From positions 1-7,221 of the forward strand of contig DSDB01000179.1 in NCBI GenBank assembly GCA_011057845.1: 7,221 bases of DNA, given 5' to 3'. Position 1 is the first letter of the stretch. The number at the start of each line of letters is the position of its first letter. Source of the stretch: Phycisphaerales bacterium (GTDB taxonomy: Bacteria > Planctomycetota > Phycisphaerae > Sedimentisphaerales > Anaerobacaceae). The notes below the pieces were generated by a model, which was given only the letters and a program-made list of their open reading frames with translations, had not been told where the DNA came from and did not search any database. This document shows, in pieces, positions 1 to 5,195 of the stretch. The translations under genes were made by a program, and so were the position numbers.

Positions 1-199
1 CCGCCAACTGCTCGGGATTCATCTTCGCCCGGCTTTTCGGGTCGCCCACCAGGCCCTTCCAGCCGGTCAGGTCCGTCCCGTTGAACAGCGCCGTGAACCC
101 CTCCGGCGGCACATTCAGCGGCCGTTCCTGGCCGCCGACACCCCCCCCGACGATACACATTACGAATAAGACCAGTCCAATCCGATCCACCCAAGCCAT
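1..199 (-). CDS. DUF1080 (3-keto-disaccharide hydrolase family) exported protein, N-terminal part only
   Basis: The first 66 codons are visible; the rest lies beyond the left edge. The ATG at 199-197 opens a typical signal peptide: MAWVDR, a hydrophobic run from Ile7 to about Val17, then a Gly/Val stretch and QER near residues 24-26. The mature part begins PPEGFTALFNGTDLTGWKG (about residues 30-48), the diagnostic opening of the DUF1080 / PF06439 beta-sandwich, where GF..LFNG.DL.GW is almost invariant. Family members are exported proteins common in planctomycetes and linked to glycan or 3-keto-sugar hydrolysis; the exact substrate cannot be told here. A purine-rich GGAAGGG lies about 13 bases before the ATG. 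The gene follows the aldolase-like gene on the same strand with a 134-base gap, so cotranscription is possible but unproven. An eight-base C run at 141-148 lies in the signal-peptide region. Confidence 0.85.
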   Translation of the reverse strand, partial: MAWVDRIGLVLFVMCIVGGGVGGQERPLNVPPEGFTALFNGTDLTGWKGLVGDPKSRAKMNPEQLA

Positions 200-333
200 C
201 TTCACAGTTGTACCCTTCCAAAGACCGATCCGTTGCAACACAACAACCCTGACGAACCGCGAATCACGTCTCACGTCTGGCCGCGCAACATCCATGAAGT
301 CTACGACCACGAACCGCCGACTGCTCAGTCTAT

Positions 334-966
334 TCAAATCTTCACTGCCGTGTCAACCGCCCCTAAGTCTCCCGCAGGCCCGATATACGCGGGCCGCTCC
401 CGCAGAACCAGCACGCGACAAGCCAACTCGAAGAAGCCCGCCTTCGCGATCGCGTCGTTGTAGTCTTTGCCCAACACGACCTGCCCGTGGTTGCGCAGTA
501 TCACCAGATCATGTTCGTGCGCCGCCGCCACAACGGCATCCGCCAGTTCCCTGGACCCCGGCCGCAGATATTCCACCACCCCCACCGGCCCGATGTAATA
601 CGGCACTTCCGGGATCACGTCGAACCGTTCGGGCAGTTGCACCCCGCACGCCAGCACCGTGGCATACGGACTCTGAAAATGAAGGACGACATTCACATCC
701 TCCCGGCCCCGCAGAATACCCAGATGAATCCCGGTCTCCACCGTAGGTTTCACGCCATTGACACTCCGCGCATCGGCCAACGTACAGACGGCCACCTGTT
801 CGCTGCGAATCTCCCCAAGCCATGCCCCGCTCGCCGACAGCGCCACGTACCCGTTGCCCAGCCGGCACGACATGTTCCCGCTGCTGTACCCCAGCAACCC
901 GAATCGGCCGGCCCGATGGCAGGCGGCCACAAATGCACTCGTCTTTTCACACAGCGAATCAAGCAT
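334..966 (-). CDS. Class II aldolase/adducin-family protein (FucA/AraD fold), 210 aa
   Basis: This is a full-length class II aldolase/adducin domain. Family members cleave or epimerise phosphorylated sugars (fuculose-1-P, rhamnulose-1-P, ribulose-5-P) through a divalent metal. Visible landmarks are YSSGNMS (27-33, phosphate loop), ALSASGAWLGEI (42-53), TVETGIHLGI (75-84, with Glu77 as the expected catalytic acid), LHFQSPYATVLAC (95-107) and LRNHGQVVLG (157-166). In FucA the metal is held by His-x-His in the third of these blocks plus a later His. Here the first is His96 and the later one His160, but the middle His is replaced by Gln98, so the site is altered. The length of 210 aa is normal. 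No Shine-Dalgarno sequence precedes the ATG and a candidate promoter -10 lies only six bases before it. The substrate cannot be predicted from sequence alone. Confidence 0.88.
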   Translation of the reverse strand: MLDSLCEKTSAFVAACHRAGRFGLLGYSSGNMSCRLGNGYVALSASGAWLGEIRSEQVAVCTLADARSVNGVKPTVETGIHLGILRGREDVNVVLHFQSPYATVLACGVQLPERFDVIPEVPYYIGPVGVVEYLRPGSRELADAVVAAAHEHDLVILRNHGQVVLGKDYNDAIAKAGFFELACRVLVLRERPAYIGPAGDLGAVDTAVKI

Positions 967-972
967 AGTCCA

Positions 973-1001
973 AACATAGCATAGCCGAAGCCAACAATCA
1001 A
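973..1001 (-). promoter_or_regulatory. Candidate sigma-70 promoter for the aldolase-like gene, possibly giving a leaderless mRNA
   Basis: On the minus strand TTGATT (1001-996) and TATGTT (978-973) are separated by 17 bases. The expected start of transcription, 6-7 bases after the -10 box, falls on the A of the ATG at 966. The absence of a ribosome binding site there fits leaderless translation. The -10 box matches consensus at four of six positions. Confidence 0.45.
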
Positions 1002-1051
1002 ATGCCCTGTTGTGGGCGCGACGGGAACCCTGTGGGTCCTCTGGCGGTCCA

Positions 1052-1081
1052 TTGACAGGGGGCCGGACGGGCCACTATACT
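1052..1081 (+). promoter_or_regulatory. Strong sigma-70-like promoter for the RNase HII-like gene
   Basis: A perfect -35 box TTGACA (1052-1057) and a near-perfect -10 box TATACT (1076-1081) are spaced by 18 bases. Transcription should start near 1088, leaving a leader of about 75 bases before the ATG at 1164. It is the best promoter match in the window. Confidence 0.75.
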
Positions 1082-1163
1082 CGCCGCCGGTGTTTGAACG
1101 GACTTGCTACGACCGGCCGGGCCTTTATGGGGCTCAGTGTAACGGATTGCGAAAGACAGGCGG

Positions 1164-2123
1164 ATGGCGGTTTTGGTGGGCATTGATGAAGCCGGATATG
1201 GGCCGCTGCTTGGGCCGCTGGTGGTCTCGTCGTGCGCGTTTTTCATGCCCGATGAGATGGTCGCCGCGGACCTGTGGGACCTGCTGAAGAAAAGCGTCTC
1301 GAAGCATAAACGCCCGCTGGGTGGGCGGCTGCTCATCACCGACAGCAAGAAGGCCTACACGAATTCATCGGGAGTAAGGCACCTGCGGCGAGCCACGCTG
1401 GCCATGTTACGGTGCCTGGGCATCGAGGTCGCAACCATCGGGCAACTGCTGACGGCGCTGTGTCCGGATGCGCTGCAACGACTGGCCGCCTATGCCTGGC
1501 ACGGGGGCATCGACACCGTCGAACTGGACGCCGACACCGCCGATATCGCTATCGCCGCGAAGGTATTCGCCGAGGACCTGGCCCGACATGGCATGCGGGC
1601 GGCGGGCCTGCGGAGCTGTTGCCTGGACGTGGCCTATTACAACCGCATGGTGGACAATGTCCGCAACAAGGCCGAAGTCCTCTTCAGCCAGACCTGCGCA
1701 CTGATCCAGGCGGCCCTGGAGACCGCCGGAGAGCAGATGCTGCAAGTCGTGATTGACCGCCAGGGTGGACGGGTGCATTATCGCCGCACGCTGCTGCGCA
1801 TGTTTCCGCAGATGGAGCTGACAATCCTGAAGGAGAGTCCGCGGACGAGCAGCTATGAATTGCGGGACAGCCGGCGGCGGATGCGGCTGCACTTCGCGGT
1901 CGGCGCCGACGATGGGTATCTGCCCGTCTCGCTGGCGTCCATGTGCAGCAAGTATCTGCGGGAGACCCTGATGGGGTGTTTGAACCGGTACTTCTCGCAA
2001 TTCGGCGTCGATATCAAGCCGACGGCCGGTTACTGGGAGGACGGACTGCGGTTCGTCAACGACCTCAAGACGCGCCTGCCTCACGTGGCCTACGACCCGA
2101 ATCAACTGATACGCAGCCGCTAA
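1164..2123 (+). CDS. RNase HII-like nuclease (RNase H superfamily), divergent, 319 aa
   Basis: The N-terminus VGIDEAGYGPLLGPLVVS (5-22) is the RNase HII opening block, with the catalytic Asp8-Glu9 pair. ITDSKKAY (58-65) matches the DSKK block, VVIDRQGGR (195-203) supplies an Asp at the third catalytic position (Asp198), and GADDGYLPVSLASMCSKY (247-264) resembles the fourth block, with Asp249/250 and Lys263. The final KPTAGYWEDG (285-294) resembles the K-GY-T-H region. RNase HII removes ribonucleotides from DNA and cuts RNA-DNA hybrids. Two things differ: the GRG motif that reads the ribose 2'-OH is GYG here (Tyr12), and the protein is about 100 residues longer than a usual RNase HII, mainly between residues 85 and 190. 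It may therefore be a planctomycete paralogue with another substrate. AGGCGG lies immediately before the ATG. It is the only plus-strand gene and converges on the STAS gene. Confidence 0.8.
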   Translation: MAVLVGIDEAGYGPLLGPLVVSSCAFFMPDEMVAADLWDLLKKSVSKHKRPLGGRLLITDSKKAYTNSSGVRHLRRATLAMLRCLGIEVATIGQLLTALCPDALQRLAAYAWHGGIDTVELDADTADIAIAAKVFAEDLARHGMRAAGLRSCCLDVAYYNRMVDNVRNKAEVLFSQTCALIQAALETAGEQMLQVVIDRQGGRVHYRRTLLRMFPQMELTILKESPRTSSYELRDSRRRMRLHFAVGADDGYLPVSLASMCSKYLRETLMGCLNRYFSQFGVDIKPTAGYWEDGLRFVNDLKTRLPHVAYDPNQLIRSR

Positions 2124-2133
2124 ATGAAGCGGC
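2116..2133. terminator. Hairpin between convergent genes
   Basis: GCCGCT, the loop AAATGA and AGCGGC form a perfect 6-bp stem. It overlaps the last codon and stop of the RNase HII-like gene and lies 19 bases beyond the stop of the convergent STAS gene. No T run follows on either strand, so it would be a weak or factor-assisted terminator, or simply chance. Confidence 0.3.
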
Positions 2134-2152
2134 ATGTCACGGGCGGGTGAAG

Positions 2153-2491
2153 TTACGTTCGGACGGCGTTGAGAGCCTCCAGGGCGGCGGCCCGGTCAGC
2201 GGCCAGTTCGAAGGCGCCCAGCAGTCCCGCGATTCGGAAGATGCAACGGGTGGTGACCGCAACATTGGTGAAGATCAAACGCCATCCGGCGTCGGTGATG
2301 AGTTTGCTGAGGATGAGCAGGTTGCTGATGCCCGCGGAACTGAGGATATCGACGTGGCTGAAATCGACGATGACGTGGCGCGCGCCGTGGGTGCTGAGGA
2401 CGTCATTGAGGCCGGCCAACTCCCGGCACAGCCTCGGTTCACGCGGCAAAGTCACTATCAGCACATCATCCGACCAACTCTGTATAGCCAT
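2153..2491 (-). CDS. STAS-domain anti-sigma-factor antagonist (RsbV/SpoIIAA-like), 112 aa
   Basis: A single STAS domain fills the protein. The core is HVIVDFSHVDILSSAGISNL (39-58): a buried beta strand, then SSAG at the position of the D-S-S-G phosphorylation loop of SpoIIAA/RsbV. Ser52 is the likely phospho-acceptor. The following helix and strand LSKLITDAGWRLIFTNV (61-77) are also typical. Such proteins bind an anti-sigma kinase when unphosphorylated and so free a sigma factor; the kinase and phosphatase partners are not in this window. I chose the ATG at 2491 because AGGAAGG lies six bases before it. An in-frame ATG 12 codons upstream lacks a comparable site and would add residues outside the domain. 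The length is normal for a stand-alone antagonist. It has a long non-coding region upstream and appears to be transcribed alone. Confidence 0.88.
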   Translation of the reverse strand: MAIQSWSDDVLIVTLPREPRLCRELAGLNDVLSTHGARHVIVDFSHVDILSSAGISNLLILSKLITDAGWRLIFTNVAVTTRCIFRIAGLLGAFELAADRAAALEALNAVRT

Positions 2492-2497
2492 GGGGTA

Positions 2498-2504
2498 CCT
2501 TCCT
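2498..2504 (-). promoter_or_regulatory. Shine-Dalgarno site fixing the STAS gene start
   Basis: AGGAAGG on the minus strand, six bases before the ATG at 2491. It favours the shorter 112-residue protein over the upstream in-frame ATG at 2527. Confidence 0.75.
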
Positions 2505-2573
2505 GTGACTTCAGTGAAGCCGATCAAAGCCTTATCGGACGTATTGCCGCACCGTAGCGTCGTCCGTACTTAA

Positions 2574-2602
2574 AGTATACGCCGGGATCATGGGATACAA
2601 AA
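2574..2602 (-). promoter_or_regulatory. Candidate proximal promoter of the STAS gene
   Basis: TATACT (2579-2574) on the minus strand is a good -10 box. The sequence 17 bases upstream (TTTTGT, 2602-2597) is a poor -35 match. Transcription would start near 2567, giving a leader of about 75 bases. The weak -35 lowers confidence. Confidence 0.3.
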
Positions 2603-2616
2603 ACATCGGACGATGT
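2599..2616 (-). terminator. Candidate Rho-independent terminator upstream of the STAS gene
   Basis: Read on the minus strand, ACATC, the loop GTCC and GATGT form a 5-bp stem that runs straight into five T residues (2603-2599). It would stop transcripts coming from the STN-domain gene or from the distal promoter before they reach the STAS gene. The stem is short and AT-rich, so strength is doubtful. Confidence 0.35.
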
Positions 2617-2634
2617 GAAATCCGCGAAACCCGG

Positions 2635-2690
2635 GGGTCCGGCCGATGGCCTGCGGCGGCGCCGCGGACGGCCGATGGGTCCGGCGACCC
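2635..2690. repeat. GC-rich repeat and hairpin cluster in the intergenic region
   Basis: Two direct copies of GGCCGATGG (2641-2649 and 2670-2678) flank the self-complementary GCGGCGCCGC. They are followed by a perfect hairpin GGGTC-CGGC-GACCC (2677-2690). GGGTCC also occurs just before the first copy. No protein is likely here. If the distal promoter is used, this lies in an untranslated leader of the STAS mRNA. Confidence 0.4.
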
Positions 2691-2739
2691 GCGGCAATAA
2701 AAGAGGCGGGGTATTATGGGAGTTGTATGCAACACCCTG

Positions 2740-2769
2740 GCTATAGCAATTCGCTCCAGGGCAAGTCAA
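2740..2769 (-). promoter_or_regulatory. Candidate distal minus-strand promoter upstream of the STAS gene
   Basis: TTGACT (2769-2764), an 18-base spacer and TATAGC (2745-2740) on the minus strand. It would start an RNA near 2733 that runs through the GC-rich hairpin cluster toward the STAS gene. The -35 is five of six to consensus, the -10 four of six. Confidence 0.35.
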
Positions 2770-2794
2770 GGTCTTGACCGCCCTCGATGGTCAA
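2764..2794. repeat. Clustered GTCAA half-sites around the distal promoter
   Basis: AGTCAAGG (2764-2771), CTTGACC (2773-2779) and GGTCAA (2789-2794) lie within 31 bases, forming two inverted pairs: TCAAG-GT-CTTGA, and TTGACC-N9-GGTCAA. They overlap the -35 box of the distal promoter, which is a plausible operator position. The second pair could equally be an RNA hairpin just past the stop of the STN-domain gene. Confidence 0.3.
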
Positions 2795-2830
2795 AACAGA
2801 CAACGGCTGCCGGGATCGGCTCTCTCGGCA

Positions 2831-3730
2831 CTATTCTCCTGGCCGGGGCATTGTCGACGCTCTGACCAGGGCAGCCAGTTCCTCGCCTGCACTGTTGTAT
2901 GGGCCGGCCAATCGTCTCTCGGCCTGCGGGCCGCCTGCAATGCCGTGGCCTGCTCGCATGTCCGAGGGGCGCCGGACATGCGCGTAGGCCCGGGTCGTGT
3001 TGCGACCGCGTGGACCGCTGATCCGAGAACGTCCCGGCGCGGCCGCAGCCGCACCATATCCACCGCCCAAGTACCCCGCCCCCCGATAACCACCATAACC
3101 GTATCCGCCGACAGAGTTCCCGTAACCCCCGTAGCCGCCCGCGGGGTTGCCGTAACCGCCGTATCCACCGCCCTGATTGCCGAACATGCCCAGCCCCAGG
3201 CCCAGCCCGCCGAATCCCCCAAGACCCCCGAAGCCCGGCTGGGCGTAACTGGGCGCGGCCACCAGGTCGCTGATATCGTAGATCCGAGTGTACATACGGG
3301 TCGGCAGGTTGGCGGGCGTACCGACAATGACGACCCCGCCTTCAACGGTATACCCCAATCCATAGGGGCCCGCGGCAACCGCTCGCAGAACCAGATCCAG
3401 CCCGGCCCCGGCGGTGATGCCGCTGACGCCCTGCATGGCGATTTCGCTGTTCTCGGTAATCAGCGTATTGGCCGTGATATCTCGCCAGAGCACCACGATG
3501 TTCAGGCGGGGCGTCGTGGAATCCCGGATGATCTCGATGGCCTGGCGCAGGGGCGTGTTCATGTGAAGGTCGGACAGGTCCACCACCTGTTCGAGCTGTT
3601 TCCATGCGTCGGGGCGCCGCGGGGCGGCGTCTGCACCGACCGGGCCCGGAACACAGAGCATGAAACCCGCGGCCGATGCAATGGCAAGACCAAACATTCT
3701 CATCTGTCGTACCCCCGAAAAGCGGTTCAC
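2831..3730 (-). CDS. Exported secretin/TonB N-terminal (STN)-like domain protein with a Gly/Tyr-rich tail, 299 aa
   Basis: A signal peptide is visible (MRMFGLAIASAAGFMLCVPG, residues 10-29, then GADA). Residues about 50-141 look like the STN fold of secretins and TonB receptors: LHMNTPLRQAIEIIRD, then LNIVVLW, GVSGITAGAGLDLVLRAV, and GLGYTVEGGVVIVGTP. TRIYDISDLV (148-157) follows, as in related planctomycete proteins. Residues 166-231 are Gly/Tyr-rich with repeated GGYGGYGN units, and the last 65 residues are low in recognisable structure. There is no secretin beta-barrel. The role is unknown; an envelope-associated or extracellular assembly protein is an inference. The start may be the GTG at 3730 (GGGAG four bases upstream) or the ATG at residue 10, which gives a more compact signal peptide and has GGGGG eight bases before it. 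A strong promoter lies directly upstream. Confidence 0.7.
   Translation of the reverse strand: MNRFSGVRQMRMFGLAIASAAGFMLCVPGPVGADAAPRRPDAWKQLEQVVDLSDLHMNTPLRQAIEIIRDSTTPRLNIVVLWRDITANTLITENSEIAMQGVSGITAGAGLDLVLRAVAAGPYGLGYTVEGGVVIVGTPANLPTRMYTRIYDISDLVAAPSYAQPGFGGLGGFGGLGLGLGMFGNQGGGYGGYGNPAGGYGGYGNSVGGYGYGGYRGAGYLGGGYGAAAAAPGRSRISGPRGRNTTRAYAHVRRPSDMRAGHGIAGGPQAERRLAGPYNSAGEELAALVRASTMPRPGE
3053..3235 (-). repeat. Coding repeat: Gly/Tyr-rich GGYGGYGN units
   Basis: This part encodes residues 166-226 of the STN-domain protein. After a Gly/Leu/Phe stretch (GFGGLGGFGGLGLGLG) come imperfect repeats GGYGGYGNPA, GGYGGYGNSV and GGYGYGGY. The repeat is also visible in the DNA as alternating GGC-GGT-TAC type codons, a possible site of slippage-driven length change. 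Confidence 0.8.
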
Positions 3731-3753
3731 GATGCTCCCGGTCGATCAGGTGG

Positions 3754-3782
3754 ATACTATCATTGGGCGTGAGATTTGTCAA
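3754..3782 (-). promoter_or_regulatory. Sigma-70-like promoter of the STN-domain gene
   Basis: On the minus strand a perfect TTGACA (3782-3777), a 17-base spacer and TAGTAT (3759-3754). Transcription should begin near 3747, only about 17 bases before the GTG at 3730 and about 45 before the alternative ATG. Confidence 0.65.
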
Positions 3783-3819
3783 TAACAAAGGCGCAAAAAT
3801 ACCCCATCCCGCACCGGTC

Positions 3820-4338
3820 CTATTTCGGGGCCGGGTCCGGCGTCTTCGGACTGCCTTGCTTCTGCAACTCCAGCAACAGTTCGATCTGGCGGTGTTCTTC
3901 CTTGATCATTCGGTCGAGGGTCTCTTCCGTGGCCGGATCGCGGGCGAAGTCCTTCAGACCGTTGTAAAAGATGATGATCTCATTCGAACGGCGTATGGCG
4001 TCGCGGATGACCTCGGCGCGGCTTTCCTTGCCGGTCATCGCCGCGTGGGAGCCGGGCGGACCGGAGTGCCACGTGAGCCCGGCCATGACATGGGGGTTCG
4101 ACAGCACGTAGTTGTTCGGGTCGAACGTGCCGAATTCGCCGGTCTTCTCCGAGAAACGCTTCCTCATCCGGGCCCAGAGCTTCTGATGCTTGGCCTTCCA
4201 GTTGGCGAGCTTGTAGTAGACATCCTTGCAGGCGGGGTCCTTGAAGAGATCCAGGGTCTTGAGATAGAACCGGGCTCCGCGGGTCTCGAGTCTCTCGGCT
4301 ATTTCGAGTACTTCGAAGACATTGAATTTCGTCTCCAT
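3820..4338 (-). CDS. Ferritin-like / rubrerythrin-type four-helix protein with a degenerate diiron site, 172 aa
   Basis: The protein has the two helix pairs of a rubrerythrin-type ferritin-like domain, without a rubredoxin part. Helix 1 reads EIAERLETRGARFY (12-25), helix 2 YYKLANWKAKHQKLW (41-55), helix 3 AIRRSNEIIIFYNGLKDF (114-131) and helix 4 LDRMIKEEHRQIELL (141-155). Canonical members bind two irons through one Glu in helices 1 and 3 and Glu-x-x-His in helices 2 and 4, and act in peroxide reduction or iron handling. Here Glu18, His51 and Glu148 are kept, but the other three positions are Lys48, Ser118 and Gln151. Normal diiron chemistry is therefore doubtful. I chose the ATG at 4338 because AAGGGG lies seven bases before it; an in-frame ATG at 4434 would add an Arg/Trp-rich stretch outside the fold. 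A promoter upstream suggests a monocistronic gene. Confidence 0.8.
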   Translation of the reverse strand: METKFNVFEVLEIAERLETRGARFYLKTLDLFKDPACKDVYYKLANWKAKHQKLWARMRKRFSEKTGEFGTFDPNNYVLSNPHVMAGLTWHSGPPGSHAAMTGKESRAEVIRDAIRRSNEIIIFYNGLKDFARDPATEETLDRMIKEEHRQIELLLELQKQGSPKTPDPAPK

Positions 4339-4345
4339 CGGGGCA

Positions 4346-4351
4346 CCCCTT
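4346..4351 (-). promoter_or_regulatory. Shine-Dalgarno site fixing the ferritin-like gene start
   Basis: AAGGGG on the minus strand, seven bases before the ATG at 4338. The following bases (TGCCCC) can fold back on GGGG as a tight hairpin, which might partly mask the site. Confidence 0.6.
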
Positions 4352-4447
4352 GAGCAGATTGTTCCCGCCGATACGCACCACCATCGGTCGGCCTTCTGAC
4401 GGCCGCTACGGTCCTTCCTGGTCGGTCTTTTCAAGCTCGGCTAGACT

Positions 4448-4476
4448 ATACTACCACGGATTCGGCCGAGAATCAA
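4448..4476 (-). promoter_or_regulatory. Sigma-70-like promoter of the ferritin-like gene
   Basis: TTGATT (4476-4471), a 17-base spacer and TAGTAT (4453-4448) on the minus strand. The -10 box is the same as at the STN-domain gene. Transcription should start near 4441, leaving a leader of about 100 bases with a CGGCC/GGCCG hairpin (about 4389-4405). The remaining gap to the macrodomain gene (4477-4595) holds nothing I can identify. Confidence 0.55.
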
Positions 4477-4595
4477 GCAAAAACACCGTCTCAACCGCTT
4501 TCTATACGAGATTCACCCGTCGTGGTTTAGTCGTTCAGCCAATTTTGAGCACCGACGCGGCACGGATAGCGCCATGCTTGACCGGCTCCGGGGGC

Positions 4596-5132
4596 TCATG
4601 GGCCTGTTCCATGCCGTCGTGTGAGGGTTTCTTCAAAGACACGGTAACTGTCGGCCCCATAGAGGCAAAACACAATCCGTCGCAGCGTCGTGGGCCCTCG
4701 CAGGTGTTCCATGGCGGCCCGGAGCATGATTTGGGCACAACGGTCGATGGGAAATCGGTATATCCCCGCACTGACGGCCGGAAATGCGATACTGGTCAGC
4801 CCTCGTTCGTCGGCCAGACGCAGGGCGCTGACCGTCGCCCCTCGGAGTTTCTCGTCTTCGTTACCCTCGCCCATCCGCGGGCCGACCGTGTGGATGACGT
4901 GCCGGGCCTTGAGTTTGCCGCCCGTGGTGATAGCCGCCGTGCCCACGCCGATGGGCGCCAGACGGTTGGACTCGGCCTGGATGGCGGGTCCGCCCTTGCG
5001 ACTGATGACCCCGGCCACCCCTCCGCCATGCACCAGATGGGTGTTGGCGGCGTTGACGATGGCGTCCGTGTCCAACTCGGTGATGTCGCCCTCGACGAGC
5101 TCCAGCGTCCGACCTTCGATGTCGACCCTCAT
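4596..5132 (-). CDS. Macrodomain protein, ADP-ribose binding / deacylating (AF1521-like branch), 178 aa
   Basis: The protein is one complete macrodomain. It shows EGDITELDTDAIVNAANTHL (14-33), where GDIT binds the adenine/distal ribose region and VNAAN contains the key Asn. It continues with HGGGVAGVISRKGG (35-48), HVIHTVGPR (78-86), and IAFPAVSAGIYRFP (115-128), the pyrophosphate-binding loop. Macrodomains bind ADP-ribose, and many remove ADP-ribose from proteins or deacetylate O-acetyl-ADP-ribose; it is expected to be cytoplasmic. The HGGGVAG form, without the Asp of YmdB-type enzymes, is usual for the AF1521-like branch. I chose the ATG at 5132 because AGGAGG lies six bases before it; an upstream in-frame ATG at 5162 lacks this. 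It follows rpmH by 63 bases on the same strand with no obvious terminator between, so both may share a transcript. Confidence 0.92.
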   Translation of the reverse strand: MRVDIEGRTLELVEGDITELDTDAIVNAANTHLVHGGGVAGVISRKGGPAIQAESNRLAPIGVGTAAITTGGKLKARHVIHTVGPRMGEGNEDEKLRGATVSALRLADERGLTSIAFPAVSAGIYRFPIDRCAQIMLRAAMEHLRGPTTLRRIVFCLYGADSYRVFEETLTRRHGTGP

Positions 5133-5138
5133 GGCCGG

Positions 5139-5144
5139 CCTCCT
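5139..5144 (-). promoter_or_regulatory. Shine-Dalgarno site fixing the macrodomain gene start
   Basis: A perfect AGGAGG on the minus strand, six bases before the ATG at 5132. It excludes the longer reading from 5162. Confidence 0.85.
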
Positions 5145-5195
5145 GACTCCACGGCGGTCCATGCTATCTCATCAAAAGGCGTGATCCGGGGGCTC

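Noticed and set aside
200..333. Short palindromes GACTG-AG-CAGTC and GTTGCAAC between the aldolase-like and DUF1080 genes
   Set aside because: They are short and not associated with a promoter or a T run; such palindromes are expected by chance.
81..746. Plus-strand open frame of 221 codons opposite the DUF1080 and aldolase-like genes
   Set aside because: The product is Pro/Arg/Ser-rich without any domain, while both minus-strand proteins show clear family motifs.
1127..1186. Short open frame (19 codons) in the leader of the RNase HII-like gene, overlapping its start in another frame
   Set aside because: It could be an upstream regulatory ORF, but it has no ribosome site and no recognisable content; its length is within chance.
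2524..2769. Minus-strand open frame of 81 codons upstream of the STAS gene
   Set aside because: It spans candidate promoters, a terminator-like hairpin and the GC-rich repeats. The translation (Arg runs, Pro-rich) has no protein-like features.
2774..3772. Long plus-strand open frame of 332 codons opposite the STN-domain gene
   Set aside because: It is antisense to a gene with a signal peptide, recognisable fold and good promoter. Its translation is Arg/Pro/Gly/Ala-rich without domain features, as expected from GC-rich antisense DNA.
3786..3819. GC-rich stretch followed by T run (minus strand) after the ferritin-like gene as an intrinsic terminator
   Set aside because: TATTTTT is present, but I found only a 4-bp stem with a very long loop before it.
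4998..5028. Loss of the catalytic Asp (GGGVDG to GGGVAG) in the macrodomain
   Set aside because: HGGGVAG is normal for AF1521-like macrodomains, so it is a subfamily mark and not a loss in this gene.
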